DNA from: Channallabes apus
Taxonomy: Eukaryota > Chordata > Actinopteri > Siluriformes > Clariidae
Direction of reading: 5' to 3'
Assembly (NCBI GenBank): GCA_030522415.1
Contig: CM060121.1
Location: 26,460,912-26,524,911 of the forward strand
DNA length: 64,000 bases
Below are positions 45,879-64,000 of the stretch, one piece after another (position 1 is the first letter of the stretch; the number at the start of each line of letters is the position of its first letter). Both the position numbers and the translations under genes were made by a program. A model generated the notes under the pieces. That model was not told where the DNA came from and searched no databases. It saw nothing but the letters and a program-made list of their open reading frames with translations.

Positions 45879-47045
45879 CAGCATATCTGATCTAGGGGGG
45901 AAAAAATCAGATTTGAGTTACATCAGACTTGTAATGTGAACATCGCCAAGCCAATTTTTTTCCGTGATTCCTACTGTATTACCTTTTCCTTCTTTTAAAG
46001 TCCATCTTCTCACTGTGTGATCTTTTCCCTAGTGGGCCACGCTGTATATTTTCCCAGACAAACAATAGCATCTCGAACCCTTCGCCTAAAAGACACCAGT
46101 GGAACTGGATTGTTTTTTTGTTTTGTTTTTTTAGATGATCGCCAACTTTATCCAGTTATTGCTTTTCAAAAGAGCAATCCTCTGCTTCTCTGTGCATCCG
46201 GCTGATGACAGACTCCAGGACGGTCACAGAGAGAGACGTCCTGATAGTTATCAGCATACAAACAAATATGATTACCAGAAGGTCTCCCTCCTACAGACAC
46301 ACACACACTTAAATGCAGCATAAGCTGATATTACCACAAGAAGATACACCGGACACGCTGAAGATTCTGGCACCACAACATCTTTTTTTTCTTCTTTCCT
46401 TCTTTTTTTTATCTACAACTACCCATCTGTTGTTTTTATCCAGATTGTGTGCTTCCACTGGTTGATACAGAAGCCTGTGTGCGCATACAGTATGTCTAAG
46501 TGTGTGTGAGTGTGCTGGACTTGCATGAAGGTTTAGAAAGATGGAATTTCTTCTTTATTAATTCATCGTATATTTCAGTTATCGACGACACCTCTCTGGA
46601 TCGTGTCCTCACCCGGCCCGCCACGTGCGTCCCCGCTCCTTCAGCTATTGCTGCTCGAGGCTTTAAGGATTACTAATTCACTTTCTACAGAATTCTAATG
46701 GAAATGATGCTCATTCTCCAGACTTCCTGTTCTTTGAGAAACCACTTTAGCAGCAACCTTAAAAATAGTTGTAAAAGAATCCCCTTCGCATGTTGTAGGC
46801 CAGCTCTTTGTTTGACACAGGAAAGCGTGTTTCCATGTCAGTGTAAAGAAAAAACGAAAAAAGCAGAAGTACAGCACTAATATGCGGAAAGTGGATGAGT
46901 GGCAGGGGGCGAAGGTGCACGAGCTGAATTTATCGCTGGCGGTTCTCCTTTACTGCGACGTAGCCTTAAAGGACACATGCTTGTGTGGAACGTTAGGAAC
47001 GGAACAGGAATGTCGATGCATTAAAGCTGCTCAGTAATGCATGAT
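45430..47045. other. No gene; AT/GT array inside
   Basis: A compound (AT)n(GT)n array lies at 45789-45875. T-rich runs occur near 46380. No splice-bounded exon could be supported, though further STAT5 5' UTR exons could hide here. Confidence 0.45.
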
Positions 47046-47051
47046 AATGTA

Positions 47052-47446
47052 TGATGCCAATGAAAAGTTTGGACGCGTCCAAAATATCCAATAATCTCCA
47101 AAGCGTCTTCTACTTCTGATCTGTAAAGCTTCATAACGCCTCTAATCTGAAGCCTAATTCTCTAAATGATCTTTTCCTCTGCATAAGAGGTACGTTTTGG
47201 TCTTGTTTTCCTGGGATGGTCTTCATGAGAGCCAGTTTCATCATGGTGGTTTGATGGGTTTTGCAAAAGCACTCGACCCGAAATGTCCCTGTAAGACCTG
47301 CTTCAAAAGAGCTGACCTTCATGTCTTAGTAAAACAACTGAGTGTTGTTGTTGTTGTTGTTGTTGGGGGGGGGGGGGAAATCCAGTATTGTTCTAGAATG
47401 TAGAAAATAGATCCAAACGTGTGTCCAAACTTTTGACTGGTACTGT
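47052..47446 (-). mobile_element. Tc1-like element remnant
   Basis: The left end gaaaagtttggacgcgtcc and right end gtccaaacttttgactggta are an inverted pair, and the right end closes with TACTG next to a TA. Internal gatggtcttcatgagagcca and gtttcatcatggtggtttga follow the transposase gene of a common fish Tc1 family on the minus strand. A (GTT)n and G-run insertion lies at 47341-47377. Heavily deleted. Confidence 0.65.
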
Positions 47447-47449
47447 AAA

Positions 47450-57403
<9,954 letters not shown>

Positions 57404-57593
57404 TGACTGTACGTGGTGAGTCATAGTTAAGTGGTTACAAATAAACATGAACCCAGTACCATGGAATAACAGGAGCTCAGTCATAGTTTTAGCAACATGT
57501 TCATTTTCTGATGGACAACGTCACACAAATACTGTAGGATTTATGTATATATAAAAAAAATTAACTAGCACATTAATGCTGTTGTTTAAGATA

Positions 57594-57724
57594 CAGTGAA
57601 ACTTCGGATTACGAGTAACGCCGGTTAGCAAGTGTTCCGCAAGACAAGTAAAGATTTTAAATACATTTTGATTTGGAAAACGAGCAAGACTTGGTTTACG
57701 AGTACCGAGTATCATGTATCACGC
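57594..57724. mobile_element. Tigger-like fold-back element, left part of second copy
   Basis: cagtgaaacttcggattacg and the following 110 bases match 19881-20010. It is cut at gtatcacgca by a LINE and resumes at about 60956. A TA precedes it (57592-57593). Confidence 0.85.
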
Positions 57725-60700
57725 AAGATTCAAGATTCAAGATTCAAGATTCTTTATTTGTCACATGCATAGCTATACAAGTACAACACGCAGTGAAATG
57801 TATCCTGAACCGCTCCTACTTTGTGCAAATAACAAGAAACAAAAGAAATAATCTATAAATAGAAATAGAAATTGAAAATTTAAAAAAAAAAAAAAAAAAA
57901 AAAAGGTGCAAATGTAAACATAATAATAATAATAATAAAGTGTGTATCTGAGCAGGATAAAGATGTTAGTGCAAGTGATGCTTACAGTCCAGACTAAAGT
58001 GCAGTGTGCAGTGTGGAATGTCAGCACAGCAGTGTGTGGGTGAACTGTTACCAGTCCTATGAATGGGAGAGTGGCCCATCATGGTTGAGGAGTCTAATCG
58101 CCTGTGGATAAAAACTCCTCCTGAGTCTCTCCGTTTTGGCCATAATGACCCGGAACCTTCTACCTGAATGCAGAAGTTTGAACAGTCCGTTATTGGGGTG
58201 CGACAAGTCCTTAATGATACGAGCTGCCCTGGTTTTACATCTCCTGGTGTAGATGTCCTGCATGGAGGGGAGAGTTAACCTGCAGCAGCGTTCAGCTGCC
58301 CGGATCACTCTCTGGAGGGCTTTCCTGTCCTGTACACAGCTATTCCCAAACCAGGATGAAATGTTCTGTGTTAGGATGCTCTCAACAGCACCCGAGTAGA
58401 AAGCCTTAAGGACAGCAGGGGAAACCCCAAACTTCCTCAACTGCCTCAGGTGGTACAGACGCTGCTTTGCCCTTTTCGTCTGAGCACAGATATGCTCAGT
58501 CCAAGTCAGATCCTCGGAGATGTGGACGCCCAAGTACTTGAAGCTGCTCACTCTCTCCACTGGAGCTCCATTGATGATGAGGGGTTTGTGGTCCAGTTGT
58601 CCCCTTCTGAAGTCCACCACCAGCTCCTTCGTCTTACTGACGTTCAGTCGGAGGCAGTTTTCTTCACACCATAGTGCCAGGTTCTCCACTTCATCTATGT
58701 AGGCCGACTCATCGTTGTTGGAGATGAAGCCCAGCACCACCGTATCGTCAGCAAACTTAACGATGGTGTTGGAGTCGAACATGGCCACACAGTCTGAAGT
58801 GTAGAGAGAGTATAGCAGTGGAGAGAGAACACATCCCTGTGGAGCACCTGTGTTGATGGTGATGCTGCTGGAGAAGCACTTGCCCACTCTCACCGCTTGA
58901 GATCTGTCCGAGAGGAAGTCCAACACCCAGGCACACAAGCGTTTGTTAAGTCCTAGATCTCTCAGCTTTGTGAACAGTCTGTTAGGCACTATTGTGTTGA
59001 AGGCAGAGCTGTAATCTATAAAAAGCAATCTCACATAGTTACCTTGCATCTTGTCCACGTGGCTGAGAGTGGTGTGCAGAACATGGGAGATGGCATCCTC
59101 TGTGGATCTGTTGGGGCGGTAGGCGAACTGAAGTGGATCTATGGAGCTGGGGATGGAGGAGGAGATGATGTTTTTTAGCAGACCCTCAAATACCTTCATG
59201 ACCATCGATGTCAGTGCAACAGGCCGGTAGTCATTCAGGCATGAGGGTTTGTTGGTCTTGGGCACGGGGACAATGGTGGATCTCTTGAAACACGCCGGGA
59301 CCACAGACTTCGCCAGGGACTCATTAAAGATACAGGTGAACACACCTGACAGCTGGTCAGCGCAGCAGCGCAGCAGGCGCCCAGAGATGCCATCTGGACC
59401 CGCCGCTTTCCTGGTGTTCACCCTCCTCAGCGCCGTGCGAACGTCGTGCTCTGCGATGCTGATGACGCAATCCTCGCTGATGACGTCATCACTCTCAGTC
59501 AGCAGGCTGCTAGCATTAGCCGCCTGGCTAACCTCGAACCGGGCGAAGAATGCGTTCAGCTCGTTGGCGAATGCAGAGTCGGCGACGATCGTCGTGGTGT
59601 CTTTGGCAACCTTGTAGTCCGTGATTGTGCGTAATCCGTGCCACATGCGGCGTGTGTCACCCTGATGGAAGTGTGATTCAGTTCGCTGTCGGAACCGCCC
59701 CTTAGCTTCCCTCACCGCTCGCCTGACGCTATAAGAAGCCGCTTTGTATGCGCTCATATCGCCGCTAATGAGTGCGGCATTATAAGCAGCGGTCCGGGCA
59801 TTCACAGCATCGCGGATCGATCGGTCTACCCAAGGCTTCTGGTTCGGAAACGATTTGAACCTCACTGTCGGGACAACTTCATTTACGAGCGTGCTAACGA
59901 AGCTAACTGCTACATCCGCAAACTCGTTGATGTCTACTGCGCAGGCTCGGAACATGTCCCAATCTACGTCATCGAGCGCGTCCTGTAGCGTAGCTTCTGA
60001 TTGGGCAGACCAGCGTTGCACCTCCCTCATGACCGGAGCTTCACGACGAAAGCTTTGTTGATATTCCGGTATGAGGAAAATGGCGTTGTGGTCTGATTTC
60101 CCGAATGCTGGATGTGAAACAGCTTTGTAGCCCCGCTTGTATGGTGTGTAGCAGTGGTCCAGAATGTTGAGTCCCCTCGTCGGACATGTAACATGTTGGT
60201 GAAAGTTTGGCATAACCTGTCTGAGGTTCGCTTTATTAAAGTCACCTGCTACAATGTGCGCTGCGTCCGGGTGTTTGTTTTGGAACTCACTCAGCACATC
60301 ATGTAGTTCAGACAGAGCAGTGCCTGTGTCCGCGTGGGGTGGGATGTAGACCGCCGTGGCAATGACCGAGGTGAACTCGCGAGGCAGGTAGAAAGGACGA
60401 CATTTAACACTCAGATATTCCAAATGAGGCGAGCAGCTACTGGAGAGTATGGAAACACTCCTGGCATCGCACCACTTCTTGTTGACCATGAAGCACACAC
60501 CTCCACCTTTAGCTTTGTTAGACTCTGCCGTCCTGTCCATGCGGAACACAGAGAATGAGTCCGATGGGGTTACGACTCGGTCCGGCACAATGGGGGTCAG
60601 CCATGTTTCTGTAAAGCACAGAAGATTACAATCCCTGATATCTCGCTGGAAAGTAACTCTGGCTCTGAGGTCATCAAGCTTATTCTCCAGTGACTGTACA

Positions 60701-60957
60701 TTAGCCAGCAGGATACTCGGCAGAGGGGTGCGATGAGCTTGTTCTCTCATTCTGTTACGGACGCCGCCGCGTTTCCCTCGACGCTTCTTTGTTCTTCGCC
60801 GCGGGTTAGCGTCCCGTCCATTGTTGTTGTCGTCTGAGCAGCGTAGTATCTCAGAGGGCCACGACGGGTCAGGCTTAAAGGTGGTATAAGTAAGCGCCGA
60901 AATCTGAATTCCTATATCCAGTAGTGTTCTACTGTCATAGGTCACGTGCTTGAAGGC
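57724..60957 (-). mobile_element. L2/CR1-type LINE, complete ORF2
   Basis: Minus-strand non-LTR element whose 3' end (low coordinates) closes with a (gaatctt)n tail at 57724-57750, next to tttatttgtcacatgcat on the plus strand. It has a short 3' UTR with an A-run in minus sense as T. The 5' junction is only some 12-15 bases above the ORF start, so any 5' UTR or ORF1 is missing. It is inserted in the Tigger-like copy, which continues on both sides. Confidence 0.88.
58057..60945 (-). CDS. LINE ORF2: endonuclease - reverse transcriptase, intact
   Basis: 962 codons without a stop. An APE-type endonuclease occupies the first third: E113 in LLCFTETWL, D235 and N237 in VAGDFN, and the SDH triad at 284-286. 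The reverse transcriptase follows: VPVPKTNKPSCLNDYRPVAL near 560-578, D644 in FIDYSSAFN, GAPQGCVLSPLLYSLY near 700-716, the catalytic FADD at 731-734, then KTKELVVDFRR and FKYLGVHISEDLTW. A basic N-terminal stretch (RRRTKKRRGKRGG, 49-61) precedes the endonuclease. The enzyme nicks target DNA and copies its own RNA there. The placement in CR1/L2 rather than another Jockey-group clade rests on the tail type and overall feel. It is antisense to STAT5. All catalytic residues I can check are present. Confidence 0.92.
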   Translation of the reverse strand: MTYDSRTLLDIGIQISALTYTTFKPDPSWPSEILRCSDDNNNGRDANPRRRTKKRRGKRGGVRNRMREQAHRTPLPSILLANVQSLENKLDDLRARVTFQRDIRDCNLLCFTETWLTPIVPDRVVTPSDSFSVFRMDRTAESNKAKGGGVCFMVNKKWCDARSVSILSSSCSPHLEYLSVKCRPFYLPREFTSVIATAVYIPPHADTGTALSELHDVLSEFQNKHPDAAHIVAGDFNKANLRQVMPNFHQHVTCPTRGLNILDHCYTPYKRGYKAVSHPAFGKSDHNAIFLIPEYQQSFRREAPVMREVQRWSAQSEATLQDALDDVDWDMFRACAVDINEFADVAVSFVSTLVNEVVPTVRFKSFPNQKPWVDRSIRDAVNARTAAYNAALISGDMSAYKAASYSVRRAVREAKGRFRQRTESHFHQGDTRRMWHGLRTITDYKVAKDTTTIVADSAFANELNAFFARFEVSQAANASSLLTESDDVISEDCVISIAEHDVRTALRRVNTRKAAGPDGISGRLLRCCADQLSGVFTCIFNESLAKSVVPACFKRSTIVPVPKTNKPSCLNDYRPVALTSMVMKVFEGLLKNIISSSIPSSIDPLQFAYRPNRSTEDAISHVLHTTLSHVDKMQGNYVRLLFIDYSSAFNTIVPNRLFTKLRDLGLNKRLCAWVLDFLSDRSQAVRVGKCFSSSITINTGAPQGCVLSPLLYSLYTSDCVAMFDSNTIVKFADDTVVLGFISNNDESAYIDEVENLALWCEENCLRLNVSKTKELVVDFRRGQLDHKPLIINGAPVERVSSFKYLGVHISEDLTWTEHICAQTKRAKQRLYHLRQLRKFGVSPAVLKAFYSGAVESILTQNISSWFGNSCVQDRKALQRVIRAAERCCRLTLPSMQDIYTRRCKTRAARIIKDLSHPNNGLFKLLHSGRRFRVIMAKTERLRRSFYPQAIRLLNHDGPLSHS

Positions 60958-61081
60958 ATGTGCTTCTTGTTTTGACGCCGAGCGTCACGTGATCACAACT
61001 GAGCCAATGATTTTCTCTCTCTTGGTCTGTGGAATTGTGGGTAATCATCTCCCCTGCTGGGTCTTAGTTCGCGTGTCTTAC
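60958..61081. mobile_element. Tigger-like element, continuation of second copy
   Basis: gcatgtgcttcttgttttga, gccgagcgtcacgtgatcac and tctcccctgctgggtcttag match 20010-20120 and 20375. The element is then broken again by a second LINE, and its right end is not in the window. Confidence 0.85.
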
Positions 61082-61877
61082 TGGTATAATTCAATTTTAT
61101 TTGTATAGTGCTTTTAAGAATTGACATTGTCTCAAAGCAGCTTTACACAATCAAAAGAATTATTTAAGTTTGTGTGGAATGTGAATGTGTATGAATCAAA
61201 ATGGTCAGATAGTCCCTGGTGAGCAAGCCGCGGGCGACAGTGGCAAGGAAAAACTCCCTGAGATGGTAATAGGAAGAAACCTTGAGAGGAACCAGACTCA
61301 ACAGGGAACCCATCCTCATCTGGGTGAAACAGATAGCAGGAAATTATCTGCATTTATATAGTGTTAGGTGGCAGGCAGTTCAGCTATAATAGTTGATGTT
61401 AATTGATGTTAAAATGGAGTCCAGGTAGTTATTGGAGACTCAGATAGACTTGTAGAAAGTTCCAGTCCTGAACTATCGAATTGTCAAGTCCTCAGAGAAA
61501 CGGCTGCCAACACCAGTTGAGGCCAGAACCGTCTTCTAAGTAGAGAGAATCATCCCCAGACACCAGATGCATCCCAAAGAGACACAAGGGGCATCCATGC
61601 GATGAGACCTCCAACCAGAAGCGGGGCACCAGGATGGATCAGACAGGTCCGGAGGGCAGAGGGAGTCTGGATCACTGGCAGCTCAGGGATGACATGCGTA
61701 GCTCGACAGAGAGAGAGAGAGAGAGAAAGAGTGAAAGGGGGAGAGAGGAAAGAGAAAGAAGGGGAGAAAGAGAAGAAGAGGAGAGATGGCAGTTAGGTAT
61801 GGTCACAGTCACATAATGTATAATGTGAATGTATATTTACTGTAGAGTGCAAGCAGAGACTCCGGCAGGACTAACTA
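61082..61877 (-). mobile_element. Second LINE family, 3' region
   Basis: Minus-strand sequence whose 3' end lies at about 61085 (ttcaattttatttgtatagt on the plus strand). It contains a GA-rich stretch at 61708-61790 and no long frame. It continues on the far side of the Tc1 at 63269-63557, where it matches the LINE in the composite at 34829-35117. I know this sequence as a common fish LINE 3' region but cannot name the clade. Confidence 0.75.
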
Positions 61878-62889
61878 CAGGGCCACCCTTAGCAGCAATA
61901 ACTGCAATCAAGCGTTTGCGATAACTTGCAACGAGTCTTTTACAGCGCTCTGGAGGAATTTTGGCCCACTCATCTTTGCAGAATTGTTGTAATTCAGCAT
62001 TATTTGAGGGTTTTCTAGCATGAACCGCCTTTTTAAGGTCATGCCACAACATCTCAATAGGATTCAGGTCAGGACTTTGACTAGGCCACTCCAAAGTCTT
62101 CATTTTGTTTTTCTTCAGCCATTCAGAGGTGGATTTGCTGGTGTGTTTTGGGTCATTGTCCTGCTGCAGCACCCAAGATCGCTTCAGCTTGAGTTGACGA
62201 ACAGATGGCCGGATATTCTCCTTCAGGATTTTTTGGTAGACAGTAGAATTCATGGTTCCATCTATCACAGCAAGCCTTCCAGGTCCTGAAGCAGCAAAAC
62301 AACCCCAGACCATCACACTACCACCACCATATTTTACTGTTGGTATGATGTTCTTTTTCTGAAATGCTGTGTTACTTTTACGCCAGATGTAACGGGACAC
62401 GCATCTTCCAAAAAGTTCAACTTTTGTCTCGTCGGTCCACAAGGTATTTTCCCAAAAGTCTTGGCAATCATTGACATGTTTTTTAGCAAAATTGAGACGA
62501 GCCTTAATGTTCTTTTGGCTTAAAAGTGATTTGCGCCTTGGAAATCTGCCATGCAGGCCGTTTTTGCCCAGTCTCTTTCTTATGGTGGAGTCGTGAACAC
62601 TGACCTTAATTGAGGCAAGTGAGGCCTGCAGTTCTTTAGATGTTGTCCTGGGGTCTTTTGTGGCCTCTCGGATGAGTCGTCTCTGCGCTCTCGGGGTAAT
62701 TTTGGTCGGCCGGCCACTCCTGGGAAGGTTCACCACTGTTCCATGTTTTTGCCATTTGTGGATAATTCTTCTCACTGTGGTTCGCTGGAGTCCCAAAGCT
62801 TTAGAAATGGCTTTATAACCTTTACCAGACTGATAGATCTCAATTACTTTTGTTCTCATTTGTTCCTGAATTTCTTTGGATCTTGGCAT
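61837..62889 (-). CDS. Tc1 transposase, open reading frame with foreign C-terminus
   Basis: 350 codons uninterrupted. The N-terminal paired-like domain has two helix-turn-helices (KAISKALGLQRTTVRRII and the region at 80-110) joined by an RSGRPTKITPRAQ hook. The catalytic triad is complete: D153 in LWTDETKVE, D244 in [11 protein letters not shown]279 in [10 protein letters not shown], giving DD34E spacing with the same residue numbers as Sleeping Beauty. The natural end after IAAKGGP is lost, and the last 13 residues (VVSPAGVSACTLQ) come from antisense LINE sequence. Catalytic function may survive since the loss is C-terminal to the core, but this is inference. The gene lacks one transposon end, so its own copy cannot move; it could act in trans on others. 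Confidence 0.9.
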   Translation of the reverse strand: MPRSKEIQEQMRTKVIEIYQSGKGYKAISKALGLQRTTVRRIIHKWQKHGTVVNLPRSGRPTKITPRAQRRLIREATKDPRTTSKELQASLASIKVSVHDSTIRKRLGKNGLHGRFPRRKSLLSQKNIKARLNFAKKHVNDCQDFWENTLWTDETKVELFGRCVSRYIWRKSNTAFQKKNIIPTVKYGGGSVMVWGCFAASGPGRLAVIDGTMNSTVYQKILKENIRPSVRQLKLKRSWVLQQDNDPKHTSKSTSEWLKKNKMKTLEWPSQSPDLNPIEMLWHDLKKAVHARKPSNNAELQQFCKDEWAKIPPERCKRLVASYRKRLIAVIAAKGGPVVSPAGVSACTLQ

Positions 62890-63268
62890 GATGTCTATCT
62901 TTTGAGGTGCTTTTGGTCTACTTCTCTGTGTCAGGTAGCTCCTATTTAAGTGATTTCTTGATTGAAACAGGTGTGGCAGTAATCAGGCCTGGGGCTGACT
63001 ACAGAAATTGAACTCAGGTGTGATAAACCACAGTTAAGTTATTTTTAACAAGGGGGGCAATCACTTTTTCACACAGGGCCATGTAGATTCTGAGTTTTTT
63101 TTTCTCCCTTAATAACGTAAACCTTCATTTAAAAACTGCATTTTGTGTTCAATTATGTTATCTTTGACTAATAGTTAACGGTTTTTGATGAGCAGAAACA
63201 TTTAAGTGTGACAAACATGCAAAAGAATAAGAAATCAGGAAGGGGGCAAATAGTTTTTCACACCACTG
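61878..63268 (-). mobile_element. Tc1-like transposon lacking its 3' inverted repeat except the terminal CAG
   Basis: The 5' end is complete at 63268 (read on the minus strand, cagtggtgtgaaaaactatt) next to TA 63269-63270. At the other side the element stops inside the transposase stop region: TA (61876-61877), then CAG, then directly ggccacccttagcagc. About 224 bases including the whole 3' repeat are missing apart from those three bases. It is inserted in the LINE at the same nucleotide and orientation as the inner Tc1 at 35118. Confidence 0.9.
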
Positions 63269-63557
63269 TATGACAGCATAACTAAAAGGGAGAGCCAGAA
63301 GGAAACACAAACATGAGGGCTCCCTGAGATGTAAAGCAAACAATCACCTCACCGTCAACAAACCTGAGTGATCAAATGAGAGTGAGGAAGACAGCATCTA
63401 AACATACCAGTTCACCATAATACTCTACGTCCATGAGTCCCCCACATCTGTTCCTTTACCTTATGGCAAATCTGTTTATAAAAATGCTTGGCTAAATAAG
63501 TAGGTTTTTAGCCTAGACTTAAACAATGAGACTGTGTCTGAGTCCCGAACACTATTT
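63269..63557 (-). mobile_element. Second LINE family, part upstream of the Tc1 insertion
   Basis: Inverse of 34829-35117 with two differences over 289 bases by my count. It is broken at 63557 by the tail of another L2-like LINE, which entered at aaatagtgttcggg of this element. Confidence 0.88.
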
Positions 63558-64000
63558 CAAGATTCAAGATTCAAGATTCTTTATTTGTCACATGCATAGT
63601 TATACAGGTACAACACGCAGTGAAATGTATCCTGAACCGCTCTTACTTTGTGCAAATAACAAGAACAAAAGAAATAATCTATAAATAGAAATAGAAATTG
63701 AAATAAAAAAAAAAATTTAAAAAAGGTGCAAATGTAAACATAATAAAGTGTGTATCTGAGCAGGATAAAGATGTTAGTGCAAGTGATGCTTACAGTCCAG
63801 ACTAAAGTGTAGTGTGCAGTGTGGAATGTCAGCACAGCAGTGTGTGGGTGAACTGTTACCAGTCCTATGAATGGGAGAGTGGCCCATGGTTGAGGAGTCT
63901 AATCGCCTGTGGATAAAAACTCCTCCTGAGTCTCTCCGTTTTGGCCATAATGACCCGGAACCTTCTGCCTGAATGCAGAAGTTTGAACAGTCCGTTATTG
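63557..64000 (-). mobile_element. L2-type LINE, 3' end of a second copy (runs off window)
   Basis: It begins with the same (caagatt)n tail and ctttatttgtcacatgcata, then follows 57750-58200 closely, including the start of the ORF2 C-terminal coding region (from about 63880). Small indels distinguish it, such as a shorter A-run and loss of an AAT run. The element continues beyond 64000. Confidence 0.92.

Overview
This is vertebrate nuclear DNA, almost certainly from a teleost fish. It holds one multi-exon gene with GT-AG introns, a very high density of Tc1/mariner and hAT elements, non-LTR retrotransposons with fish-type 3' tails, tRNA-derived SINEs and long CA/TG arrays. A catfish or another ostariophysan would fit the repeat mix, but I cannot fix the species.

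The only host gene I can support is a STAT5 gene (stat5a/stat5b type) on the + strand. Eleven coding exons between 48598 and 57274 join in frame to give residues 1-491: the N-domain, the coiled coil and most of the DNA-binding domain. The linker, SH2 domain, phosphotyrosine tail and transactivation domain must lie beyond base 64000. A well-formed 62-base exon-like segment at 40565-40626 is a candidate 5' UTR exon. No other host coding exon is convincing in bases 1-48000, which hold transposon remains, satellites and unrecognised sequence.

Layout: 0.1-2.1 kb, Tc1-like remnants and a SINE; 3.3-3.8 kb, a degenerate tandem array; 4.7-5.2 kb, a mariner remnant; 6.5-9.4 kb, a SINE and two non-autonomous DNA transposons; 13.9-18.5 kb, a duplicated repeat end flanking a Tc1 deletion derivative; 19.9-21.5 kb, a fold-back Tigger-like element with a nested MITE; 25.4-26.3 kb, a cluster of CA/TG arrays; 26.7-28.7 kb, a mariner and two SINEs; 30.6-31.7 kb, a 1-kb polypyrimidine tract; 33.6-36.7 kb, a Tc1-LINE-Tc1 composite; 37.3-39.6 kb, hAT elements; 43.3-44.0 kb, a minisatellite; 48.6-57.3 kb, STAT5; 57.6-64.0 kb, a nest of transposons inside the next STAT5 intron.

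The most interesting signal is not a gene. The heptamers TACAGTA and TACTGTA, the canonical excision footprint of Sleeping Beauty-type Tc1 elements (TA-CAG-TA or TA-CTG-TA), occur about 80 times by my hand count against roughly 12 expected. The two orientations are nearly equal. Several cases sit where the uninterrupted sequence can be read from a sister repeat. Two Tc1 loci also carry what look like the products of interrupted gap repair after excision. Together they suggest a genome shaped by very heavy cut-and-paste Tc1 traffic.
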